Shown here piece by piece: positions 16,881-23,889 of a DNA stretch of 49,974 nucleotides. Position numbers and translations under genes: made by a program. How positions within the stretch are numbered: position 1 is the first letter of the stretch; the number at the start of each line of letters is the position of its first letter. The stretch covers positions 1 through 49,974 of the forward strand of contig QCUF01000005.1 in NCBI GenBank assembly GCA_003210825.1, in the 5' to 3' direction. The notes beneath the pieces were generated by a model. That model was not told where the DNA came from and ran no database searches. It saw only the letters and a program-made list of their open reading frames with translations. This stretch comes from Prochlorococcus sp. AG-676-P15-1. Lineage in GTDB: Bacteria; Cyanobacteriota; Cyanobacteriia; PCC-6307; Cyanobiaceae.

Positions 16881-18103
16881 TAATCCCATCCGTAAGCAAA
16901 GTATCTTCTACAACCACCTGCATCTACAAAGAACCCCTCAGAGGCATTTAGAATCGCCTTCATCTTGGGGGAAAGATTGAATCTTCCATATTCTCCTTTC
17001 TTATGATTATTTGTAAGTGAGTAATAATAATCTGATGGTAATGTTGGCATCAATGCTTTTAGTTTCCCGGACTTTCTCTCATCAAGATCAGTAGATCTTG
17101 CAACTTGATTACCGACAAAATTAACAAACCTACCGCTACTAATTAATTCAGTATCTCTTGCCCTTACTGAATAAGAAAGTCCAGTAAATTGTTGTAAAGC
17201 ATCAGCAGAATAAGTTTTAAGTTGATAATACTGAGTTCCATATCCATTACTTAGTCCTACTTCAAAAAAATATGAGGGTTTGTTTTTATAATCCATAGTT
17301 CCATATCCATAACCCCCACTTGGATAATTCATGGTAATAGTTACATCAGGTTCTTTTTCACTTTTGAGTATGCAAAGTTCTGCATTTTTAGGAGGAGTAA
17401 AACTTCCGGTGATTTTCCCAGCAGTAAAAGTAAGACTCTTTTTCAAAGAACCATCCTTATTGAAATATTCCCAAATACCTTCTTTCTTTCCATCTTTAAT
17501 GTTCCCCTGCCTTCTTAATTGACCATTGTCAAATAACGCATTAAATATTCCATCTTCTTTAATTCCATTTTTGTAGTTGTGGGAATAATATATTTGACCA
17601 TTATCATGAAACACTTCCCATAAACCTTCTGCCTTTCCATTAACCATCACTATTTTACTTCTAAGTCTTCCGTCATCTCCATACTCTTCCCATAGACCAT
17701 TCATTTTGCTATTGGTGTAATTTACGCTATTCCATAATCTGCCGTTCCAGTGATAATTTTTGCGAAGTCCGTCTTTAATCTTTCCATTTTCATAAAATCT
17801 TTCTCTTTCTAAAATCCCCGAATTGTTATATCTATCAATCCATAAACCAACCTTTTTACCATTTTTTAATTCACCTGATTGATTAATATAGGCATTTTTT
17901 TCATAGATAACCTTTCCACTGTAGGGAATATCAGAATCTTTCAAATAAAATATTCCTTCTTTTAAAATAAGATCGGTTTTTGAAAACTTGCGTTGATTTG
18001 ATTCATCAATCTGAGTGCTTGAATCATATAATTTATTTTCTGCCATCAAAGGAATAATTGATGAAAGACTAAATATTAAACTCAGCAAGAATAATTTTTT
18101 CAT
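16880..18103 (-). CDS. Secreted MORN-like repeat protein (YwqK type)
   Basis: A 407-aa exported protein: signal peptide (1-21), then about seven MORN-2-like repeats between residues 60 and 235 (for example 'GELKNGKKVGLWIDRYNNSG', 'NGLWEEYGDDGRLRS', 'EGLWEVFHDNGQIYY', 'EGIWEYFNKDGSLKK'). A distinct C-terminal domain of about 165 residues has no recognised family and ends in 'CRRYFAYGWD'. Its stop and start codons overlap its neighbours by one base on both sides (TAATG), so the three genes are translationally coupled. Similar repeats occur in YwqK-type proteins of unknown role. Confidence 0.7.
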   Translation of the reverse strand: MKKLFLLSLIFSLSSIIPLMAENKLYDSSTQIDESNQRKFSKTDLILKEGIFYLKDSDIPYSGKVIYEKNAYINQSGELKNGKKVGLWIDRYNNSGILERERFYENGKIKDGLRKNYHWNGRLWNSVNYTNSKMNGLWEEYGDDGRLRSKIVMVNGKAEGLWEVFHDNGQIYYSHNYKNGIKEDGIFNALFDNGQLRRQGNIKDGKKEGIWEYFNKDGSLKKSLTFTAGKITGSFTPPKNAELCILKSEKEPDVTITMNYPSGGYGYGTMDYKNKPSYFFEVGLSNGYGTQYYQLKTYSADALQQFTGLSYSVRARDTELISSGRFVNFVGNQVARSTDLDERKSGKLKALMPTLPSDYYYSLTNNHKKGEYGRFNLSPKMKAILNASEGFFVDAGGCRRYFAYGWD

Positions 18104-18453
18104 TATCTACGACGACTAAGATCTAGTAACTTTGTGGTCTTCTCGCAAATATCAACATCTATCCATTCCATAGTGACTGTATGAGTAGACATATCCTCTT
18201 TTGCTCCGACTGAATATTTACACTCTCCCCTTTTATAAACCCAATACCAAGGATACTTATAATGTTTATTTTCCTTGATTCTCTCTGAAAGCATTTTCCA
18301 GTAAGTGTCGTTAACTAATTTAATTGCTGCTCTTTCTCTTTCAGAACATTCACCTTGCGATTCTGGGCAGGTATATTTGTGCCTTTGATATTGTTCCGCA
18401 TTAGCAGGAGTATTAAAACCAAATAGTAAAAATAAAATTAGTAGTTTTTTCAA
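18103..18453 (-). CDS. Small secreted hypothetical protein, first gene of the operon
   Basis: A 116-aa precursor with signal peptide 'MKKLLILFLLFGFNTPANA' and four Cys in the mature part ('TCPESQGECSERERAAIKLV', 'GECKYS', 'VDICEKT'), consistent with two disulfides. It opens the operon with the MORN-like and LprI-like genes. No family recognised; the common export signals suggest that the three products act together in the periplasm or at the surface. Confidence 0.6.
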   Translation of the reverse strand: MKKLLILFLLFGFNTPANAEQYQRHKYTCPESQGECSERERAAIKLVNDTYWKMLSERIKENKHYKYPWYWVYKRGECKYSVGAKEDMSTHTVTMEWIDVDICEKTTKLLDLSRRR

Positions 18454-18554
18454 AATTATTACCTTTCAATTAATTTTAAATACTGTGTCAATTAATATTG
18501 AATATACTTTTAAAAATTCAGATAATTTTCTATTCTTCCATTTTTTAATTAATT

Positions 18555-19232
18555 ATGAAAGTTGTTTCTTATACCCAACTAGTCATCAAAGAGAATGGTA
18601 AACAGATACAAAAGGGGATGAACTTTGCGATTCAAAAAACATATTCTGTGGTTCTAATGTCTACTCAAAAAAATGCTCCATATAATGATCATATTTTGGA
18701 AGATGGAGTTATTGAATATGAAGGACATGATGTACCTATAAATCTAAATCCTGAGAAAAAATTAGTTGATCAATCATTATTAACACCTTCAGGAATACCA
18801 ACTGAAAATGGTAAATTTTTTCAGGCAGCGCTTGATTTTAAGCATGGAGTAAAAGAACCTTCACAAATTCAAGTCTATAGAAAATTGAGAAAAGGTATTT
18901 GGGTTGATATGGGTTTTTATGATTTGATAGATGCTTATGAAAAAAAAGATGATAAAAGAAAAGTTTTCAAGTTTTTATTAAAACCAAAAATTGATTTAAA
19001 GGAGAGTGATCAAGAATATTTAGATTTACTTCATAACAGGCAAATACCCGGAGAAGTACAAAAAGAGGTATATGAAAGGGATAGAGGGAAATGTGTAAAG
19101 TGTGGTTCTGTTGAGAATCTACACTTTGATCATATTGTGCCTTTTTCAAAGGGTGGATCCTCTAAAGTTGCTAAAAATATTCAACTACTATGTGCAAGAC
19201 ATAATTTAAAAAAAGGAGCAAAGTTTTTTTAG
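18555..19232 (+). CDS. HNH endonuclease with N-terminal SRA-like domain
   Basis: A 225-aa protein. The C terminus is a zinc HNH nuclease: C180-x2-C183, 'HFDHIVPFSKGG' with catalytic D192-H193, and 'CARHN' (213-217). The first 150 residues ('NAPYNDHILEDGVIEYEGHD', 'DQSLLTPSGIPTENGKF', 'VYRKLRKGIWVDMGFYDLIDAY') resemble the reader domain fused to HNH in McrA/SRA-like modification-dependent nucleases; I am moderately sure of this. It could cleave modified foreign DNA, making it a defence cargo gene of the tRNA-Ser element. No methyltransferase is adjacent. Confidence 0.75.
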   Translation: MKVVSYTQLVIKENGKQIQKGMNFAIQKTYSVVLMSTQKNAPYNDHILEDGVIEYEGHDVPINLNPEKKLVDQSLLTPSGIPTENGKFFQAALDFKHGVKEPSQIQVYRKLRKGIWVDMGFYDLIDAYEKKDDKRKVFKFLLKPKIDLKESDQEYLDLLHNRQIPGEVQKEVYERDRGKCVKCGSVENLHFDHIVPFSKGGSSKVAKNIQLLCARHNLKKGAKFF

Positions 19233-19287
19233 TTTTAAAAAAGATGTAAATATTGCATTCAATTGAGATTTTTCCCATTAGATTAAT

Positions 19288-19360
19288 AGCATCAGAAACT
19301 CCTCACACACTAATTTCTGATACTAAACGCCCCGATTCGTAAGAATTAGGGTGTTTTTTT
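19288..19360 (+). ncRNA. Candidate Yfr1-like small RNA
   Basis: A perfect 8-bp hairpin (ATCAGAAA 19291-19298 / TTTCTGAT 19314-19321) presents ACTCCTCACAC (19298-19308), identical to the conserved motif of the cyanobacterial sRNA Yfr1. A second hairpin (19326-19338 / 19343-19355, several wobble pairs) followed by seven T is a terminator. A -35-like TTGCAT and -10-like TAGATT precede it. Canonical Yfr1 shows the motif unpaired between two stems, not inside a loop, so this is a related or convergent RNA rather than clearly yfr1. It could alternatively be the 3' end of the HNH transcript. Confidence 0.6.
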
Positions 19361-19464
19361 ATTCAATTAATTCTTAAAAGGTATAACTGGCATATGTGTT
19401 GACTAAGTAACATTACTTATCCCCTTTCACAAAAAAGAAATATGTGTAATAACTTATAAGTGTG

Positions 19465-19556
19465 TGTAGGAGAGGTTTTACTGAAACAGTGGAAACAAGG
19501 AAACACTTGATTCGGTAAAACCAGAAAAAGACCTCTAGAAATAGGGGTTTTTTTTA
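19465..19556 (+). ncRNA. Candidate Yfr2-family small RNA
   Basis: A long stem GGTTTTACTGAA (19474-19485) / TTCGGTAAAACC (19511-19522) carries an inner AGTG/CACT stem with loop GAAACAAGGAAA (19492-19503). That purine-rich loop is what I recall as the hallmark of the abundant Yfr2-5 sRNAs of Prochlorococcus. A terminator stem (ACCTCTA/TAGGGGT) with eight T (19548-19555) ends the transcript at about 90 nt, the usual size. A TATAAG box at 19455-19460 may be the -10. Confidence 0.7.
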
Positions 19557-19810
19557 TGCTTATTCACTACTTTTATTGACTTTCCTATATCGTCCCAAGT
19601 GTTCCTTTATATGCCATAAGTGGTTGTGTGGGGTGTAGTGTGGGGTAAACATGAATTTCTCTCAAAATGCTTCCCATATGGTTCTATAACTGCCGTTATG
19701 GAATGAGATGTAATTTCACCCTCTCCGTTGATTTCATACATATTTTTATATCTGCCCGTAAAGAGTTTGATGTGATTTTATTTCACAGTAAATAATTAAT
19801 AGGTATAGTT

Positions 19811-20131
19811 TCAATCTAGTTTTATTTTACATTTTTCAAATTCTGGAACAATAATATTAAATCCTTCAACTAAAGCAGGCACGTCAAAAGATTTTGCAGT
19901 TTCATCATCTTCTAAACTTTTTTCAAAATTAGAGGTGAACATTCTTGCCTCTAAGTTGGTAATCAATCCTGCCTCAACTTGATCACAAAGCGTCGCACTT
20001 ACCCCCGCTCCAAAACCATATGAATACCAAGTGGTAGAGTCTAATTGTTCTGCTTTAGACCTCAAAGGATTAACTAATAATAAAGGAACTATTAATACTC
20101 CACTAAAGTAGTTTAAATATTTAATTGTCAT
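19811..20131 (-). CDS. Small exported hypothetical protein (106 aa)
   Basis: A 106-aa precursor with an N-terminal signal or anchor helix (about 6-27, 'YFSGVLIVPLLLVNPLRSKA'). The mature part has two Cys ('SATLCDQVEAGLI', 'FEKCKIKLD') and a Gly-rich 'YSYGFGAGVSATLCDQV' segment. Composition and style match many small exported proteins of Prochlorococcus. Function unknown. It lies just outside the repeat-bounded segment. Confidence 0.6.
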   Translation of the reverse strand: MTIKYLNYFSGVLIVPLLLVNPLRSKAEQLDSTTWYSYGFGAGVSATLCDQVEAGLITNLEARMFTSNFEKSLEDDETAKSFDVPALVEGFNIIVPEFEKCKIKLD

Positions 20132-20297
20132 TAGTTATGAAATTTCAATTAATCACTATTTTAAATATTTATTTATATTTATCAGAGAAAATATTTTTTT
20201 GTATTAATTGAGTTTATTTTTTGATTACAGTGTCGTCAAGTATCTACAAGTTTTTTTGGTGTTGGTGGTTGTAATGGTGGATATTCATAATGCAAGA

Positions 20298-21473
20298 TTA
20301 TTCGGTCCCACCTTGTAAAGACTTGGAAAGAAAATCTGAATACAGTCTGTTACCTTTAAAGTTAAAATGAGAACCATTTTTCCAAACTATGCTCCTCCAT
20401 GTCTCATTGGGGTGGTTTCGGGAGAGGTAGTCGACGAATGAATAACATTTAGCCCCTTTGGTCTTTACGTAGTTGCAGAATGACTGGTCTATGATCTGAG
20501 GTCCGATAGGGATTTTCTTTTTTATTGGTTGAGTCCTGAGATCTGCAAAGATCAGGCTGTAACGGTGCTTCTTAGAATGATTGATCCATTCAATAATTGC
20601 TTTTCTATTCCTTTTGGCAATATCAGAATGTATCGGATAAAAATCGGACTCTTTATGGGCGACCTCATAAATTTTTAGAGAATCAGATGGTTTACTAACT
20701 GTAGGTAGAATAAAGTTAAGAATAGGTTTTAAGACTACTTCTGAAGCTAAAACAGCGGTAGCAGAATATTTTCTGGGATCCCATTTGCCAAGTTTTGTAT
20801 TTGTCTTTCTTTTTGATTCTTCATAATACTTCTTTTGTAGTTTGTCGATTGAGATTTCCTCGCGGGTTAACAACTGACCCTTTTTTCTTACTAAAACGTA
20901 GTCAACTTGATAACCTTTAATCACTGTCGTATGAGGATGAGAGAAATCATTTGCAACATCATTTCTAAACACATTCACAATGACATTTTTTGGGTAATAA
21001 CCTAGTTGATTAGTAATGTCGCTGAATTTAGAGAATTGATGAATCTGACCAGTATGAGAAACCCCGCAAGCTGCGACTGGTTTTTGAAGTTTGTCTTCAA
21101 GCAGTGTTCCAAACTTCTTATAAAGAGGTGAGTACCCCCATGTAAAACTATCCCCAGCTAAGTAGACATGGTACTTCTGATTAGTTATTGGAATTTCGTC
21201 GAAGCAACCAATATTATTACCGAACACAAAATAAGGTTTAATTTCTCTGGGTTGCGAACTAATTACTGGAGATGAGTCTTTTTCTATGTCAAAACCTCTC
21301 TTTTTATTTTTGGAGAAATGCCATCTAGGGTAGGAACTACGTCCAAAAAAGTAAGTGGAGTTGTTTAAGTATTCGGAAAAGACACTTTGAATTCTCCCCT
21401 TTAGGAAGACTGAAGAGCATGTCTCAAAGAGCGCTACCGTTACGAACAAATTTGCCGCAATTATTTTAAGCAT
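20298..21473 (-). CDS. Membrane-anchored SGNH/GDSL hydrolase-like protein (SxtL-like position)
   Basis: Start is placed at ATG 21473, 2 nt after the stop of the 53-aa gene; an in-frame extension would overlap that gene. The 391-aa product has an N-terminal membrane anchor (3-18) and an SGNH core: block I 'YLAGDSFTWGYS' with Ser109, 'VIVNVFRNDVANDF' and a C-terminal 'NGSHFNFKGNRLYSDFL'. In the last block the usual Asp of D-x-x-H is Asn. Fourth gene of the carbamoyltransferase operon, the position held by sxtL in saxitoxin clusters. It may hydrolyse or transfer an ester group on the carbamoylated product. Confidence 0.75.
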   Translation of the reverse strand: MLKIIAANLFVTVALFETCSSVFLKGRIQSVFSEYLNNSTYFFGRSSYPRWHFSKNKKRGFDIEKDSSPVISSQPREIKPYFVFGNNIGCFDEIPITNQKYHVYLAGDSFTWGYSPLYKKFGTLLEDKLQKPVAACGVSHTGQIHQFSKFSDITNQLGYYPKNVIVNVFRNDVANDFSHPHTTVIKGYQVDYVLVRKKGQLLTREEISIDKLQKKYYEESKRKTNTKLGKWDPRKYSATAVLASEVVLKPILNFILPTVSKPSDSLKIYEVAHKESDFYPIHSDIAKRNRKAIIEWINHSKKHRYSLIFADLRTQPIKKKIPIGPQIIDQSFCNYVKTKGAKCYSFVDYLSRNHPNETWRSIVWKNGSHFNFKGNRLYSDFLSKSLQGGTE

Positions 21474-21475
21474 TT

Positions 21476-21637
21476 TTAAAATATTGAGTAAATAAATGGT
21501 GCTACAACTGATCCCTGAGTGAATAATATTAAGGCTCCCATCAAGACAATCGTAATAATCAAAGGTGCTAACCAATATTTTTTGCGAACCTTAAGGAAGT
21601 CCCAGATGTCTTTGACTAGGTCAAGAAATGCTTCCAT
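21476..21637 (-). CDS. DUF5989/SxtK-like small membrane protein
   Basis: A 53-aa protein translated from the reverse strand: an amphipathic start 'MEAFLDLVKDIWDFLKVRKK', one membrane helix (about 21-40), and the family tail 'LFTQGSVVAPFIYSIF'. That tail and the 'F-L-x-x-R-K-K' turn are the DUF5989 (SxtK) signature. It sits between the SxtJ-like gene (3-nt gap) and the SGNH gene (2-nt gap). Function unknown; always found with NodU-type carbamoyltransferases as far as I know. Confidence 0.85.
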   Translation of the reverse strand: MEAFLDLVKDIWDFLKVRKKYWLAPLIITIVLMGALILFTQGSVVAPFIYSIF

Positions 21638-21640
21638 GAT

Positions 21641-22033
21641 TCAGAAGATGCGAGTGAGGTCAGTATGGTGGCCTTGTCTATTTTCCTTGTAAGTCTTCTC
21701 TCCTTTTTTTCGCCTTCTTAATGGGTCGTATCCTGTGAGGCGCATAATATAAGCAATTGGTTGAAGAACTAAGATAAATATCAGACCAAGAATGAGGTGA
21801 CTATTAATCCATCCTAGGTAATGTCCAAGTGCCATCCAAACCTTGTAAGGGTAATGCAGTAGGCGCGGTGCTGTAATTCCTAAGATCAATCCTGGAACTC
21901 CAATCCAAAGAGTCCACATCCTTAAACCGTGCCCGGTTAAAGCAGGGAGAAAAAAACCAATCAGAAGGGGAAATCCAAATCCGATAAGCAGTCCAAATTC
22001 GCGAAGTTGTTTTTTAGAGATTGTTTCTTTCAT
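21641..22033 (-). CDS. SxtJ-like membrane protein
   Basis: Start is placed at ATG 22033, 2 nt after the carbamoyltransferase stop, giving 130 aa. Two or three hydrophobic helices (about 11-30, 38-55, 75-95) are separated by 'GHGLRMWTLWIGV' and 'LLHYPYKVWMALGHYLGWINSHLILGLIF', which is the SxtJ family pattern; the tail 'MRLTGYDPLRRRKKGEKTY' is basic. Likely a membrane partner that recruits the carbamoyltransferase or its substrate, which is inference. Confidence 0.85.
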   Translation of the reverse strand: MKETISKKQLREFGLLIGFGFPLLIGFFLPALTGHGLRMWTLWIGVPGLILGITAPRLLHYPYKVWMALGHYLGWINSHLILGLIFILVLQPIAYIMRLTGYDPLRRRKKGEKTYKENRQGHHTDLTRIF

Positions 22034-22035
22034 TA

Positions 22036-23889
22036 TCAATCGAGTTCAAACTCCTGCATCCAGGTTTCATCTTTCTCGATCTTTGTTTGCTCGTTCTTGA
22101 AAAGGATTTGGTTCTGAAGAACCAAAACATCCATCTCTGTCCTCATAAAACACCTGTAAGCATCCTGAGGCGTGCAAACAATAGGTTCTCCTCTGACATT
22201 GAAAGACGTGTTTACTATAGTGGGACAACCAGTCTTTTGCAAGAAAGCGCTGATCAGATTGTGATAACGGGGATTTGTTTCCTTACTTACCGTTTGGACC
22301 CTCGCTGAGTAGTCGACATGTGTGATTGCGGGGAGAGAGGAACGTGGAACATTGAGTTTTTCTATACCAAAGAGTTTTTCTTGTTCTTCTGTTATTTGCT
22401 TACAAAGTTCCTTCTTGATTGGAGCAACTAAAAGCATGTAAGGACTCTTGGCATTAATCTCAAACTGACTGCCAACTTCTTCCTCTAGAACAGAAGGAGC
22501 GAAGGGACGGAAACTCTCTCTGTACTTGATCTTAAGGTTCATCACGCTCTGCATCTTTTGGTTGCGTGGATCCCCAATGATGGAACGACCCCCCAATGCT
22601 CTTGGTCCAAACTCCATTGGACCATTGAACCAACCGATTACATTACCCTTCTCAAGTTCATCCGCTAAACGCTTAAATAACAAAGGATCACTAAGACTGT
22701 GGAATGGAGCATTTATCTGAACCAAGTATTTAGTGATGTCGTCGTTACTGAACTGGGGTCCCAAGTAGGTCCCTTTCATGGAATCATTCGTGTTAACGAT
22801 TCTCTCCTGCTCTTGATGTTGATGCCATCCAACCAAAGCAGCACCTAGAGCCGAACCCGCATCACCACTGGCAGGTTGGATCCAGATATCGTCAAAGACC
22901 TTCTCTTGAAGCAATTTCCCGTTAGCAACGCAATTGAGAGCAACACCACCAGCGAGACATAGGTTTTTAATAGATGTCTCCTCTCTAAGTGACTTTGCAA
23001 GTTTTAGGACGATCTCTTCTGTCACAACTTGGATGGATGCTGCTAAGTCCATGTGGAATTGTGTGAGTTCCGTTTCGCCCTTTCGTGGTGGTTCACCAAA
23101 AAGTTTGTGGAACTTCTTTCCAGTCATACGGAATCCACGATGGTATTTGAAATAACTGATATCGAGGCGGAATGTTCCGTCTTCTTTAATATCAATTAGA
23201 TTCTCTTTAATTTTGTCGACGTATTTCGGTTCTCCATAAGGAGCAAGACCCATCAGTTTGTACTCACCAGAATTGACCTTGAATCCGCAGTAGAAAGTAA
23301 AGGAGGAATAAAGTAGTCCAAGGGAGTGAGGAAAACTGATTTCCCACAGGGGTTCAATGCTCTTACCTTTCCCGATCCATGCAGAAGTAGTCGCCCACTC
23401 GCCAACTCCATCCATGCAGAGGATTACAGATTCCTCAAAGGGACTTGGGTAGAATGCAGCAGCAGCGTGAGAAAGATGATGCTCCGAAAAAAGGAGATTG
23501 GGAAGATCGGGTGAGTGAGGACTCAGCGATAGTTGTACTTCCTTAAGATTCTTTTTTAGTTCGGTCTTTAAAAAGAGTTTTTCCTTCAACCAGACTTGCA
23601 TTGCCGCCACGAAGGATCTCGCTCCCCTTGGAGCCGTACCTAAATAAGTCTCTAAAAGTCGTTCAAAGGTAAGAAGAGGTTTTTCATAATAAACTACCTC
23701 TTTAACGTTTGAAAGACTAATTCCCTGAGATTTTAGGCAATACAAGACCGCGTTCTTTGGGAAACGTGAATCGTGTTTTTTTCTCGAAAATCGCTCTTCT
23801 TGTGCAGCAGCAACTATTTCTCCGTTTTTAAGAATGGCAGCAGCACTGTCATGGTAATAACAAGAAATTCCAAGTATGAAACTGCTCAT
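22036..23889 (-). CDS. NodU/CmcH-family O-carbamoyltransferase (SxtI-like)
   Basis: A 617-aa carbamoyltransferase that moves a carbamoyl group from carbamoyl phosphate to a hydroxyl via carbamoyl-adenylate. The N-terminal Kae1-like domain shows 'SCYYHDSAAAIL' (8-19), 'EERFSRKKHDSRFP', 'EHHLSHAAAAFYPSPF' and 'LCMDGVGEWATTS'; 'GGVALNCVANGKL' (about 314-326) is the nucleotide site. The C-terminal YrdC-like half has 'GPRALGGRSIIGDPR' and 'NTSFNVRGEPIVCTPQDA'. First gene of a four-gene operon in sxtI-J-K-L order. GC content is visibly above that of flanking genes, suggesting transfer. Substrate unknown, perhaps a surface sugar. Confidence 0.92.
   Translation of the reverse strand: MSSFILGISCYYHDSAAAILKNGEIVAAAQEERFSRKKHDSRFPKNAVLYCLKSQGISLSNVKEVVYYEKPLLTFERLLETYLGTAPRGARSFVAAMQVWLKEKLFLKTELKKNLKEVQLSLSPHSPDLPNLLFSEHHLSHAAAAFYPSPFEESVILCMDGVGEWATTSAWIGKGKSIEPLWEISFPHSLGLLYSSFTFYCGFKVNSGEYKLMGLAPYGEPKYVDKIKENLIDIKEDGTFRLDISYFKYHRGFRMTGKKFHKLFGEPPRKGETELTQFHMDLAASIQVVTEEIVLKLAKSLREETSIKNLCLAGGVALNCVANGKLLQEKVFDDIWIQPASGDAGSALGAALVGWHQHQEQERIVNTNDSMKGTYLGPQFSNDDITKYLVQINAPFHSLSDPLLFKRLADELEKGNVIGWFNGPMEFGPRALGGRSIIGDPRNQKMQSVMNLKIKYRESFRPFAPSVLEEEVGSQFEINAKSPYMLLVAPIKKELCKQITEEQEKLFGIEKLNVPRSSLPAITHVDYSARVQTVSKETNPRYHNLISAFLQKTGCPTIVNTSFNVRGEPIVCTPQDAYRCFMRTEMDVLVLQNQILFKNEQTKIEKDETWMQEFELD

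Larger units (their letters stand above)
15780..19729. mobile_element. Candidate tRNA-Ser-integrated element without integrase
   Basis: The segment is bounded by a 13-bp direct repeat (CACCCTCTCCGTT at 15780-15792 and 19717-19729), the first copy being the tRNA-Ser 3' end. Just inside, a perfect 22-bp direct repeat occurs at 15904-15925 and 19623-19644. This core-arm-cargo-arm-core layout is that of a tyrosine-recombinase integrated element; Prochlorococcus islands and tycheposons are known to use tRNA genes this way. The cargo is a Gly/Tyr-rich protein, a secreted-protein operon, an HNH nuclease and two sRNA candidates. No integrase is present, so it would be a satellite or remnant. Confidence 0.6.
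19233..19810. repeat. Gene-free region holding two sRNAs, the 22-bp repeat and the tRNA-end repeat
   Basis: This 578-nt gap contains, in order, the Yfr1-like and Yfr2-like RNA candidates, the second copy of the 22-bp arm-like repeat (19623-19644), and the 13-bp copy of the tRNA-Ser 3' end (19717-19729). Beyond the core copy, TAAAGAGTTT (19761-19770) also matches the sequence downstream of tRNA-Ser (15825-15834), so the flank resembles the original attachment site. Confidence 0.65.

Noticed and set aside
20234-20297. Short frame 'LQCRQVSTSFFGVGGCNGGYS' ending at about 20297
   Set aside because: It resembles tails of small exported proteins but has a stop codon just upstream and no start; possibly a remnant, not enough to call.
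21474-21575. Upstream extension of the SGNH gene
   Set aside because: It runs through the 53-aa DUF5989 gene in another frame; the ATG at 21473 follows that gene's stop by 2 nt.
20298-23889. Saxitoxin biosynthesis
   Set aside because: Only the I-J-K-L-like module is present; no sxtA-type polyketide synthase, amidinotransferase or oxygenases are in the window, and this module is widespread outside toxin producers.
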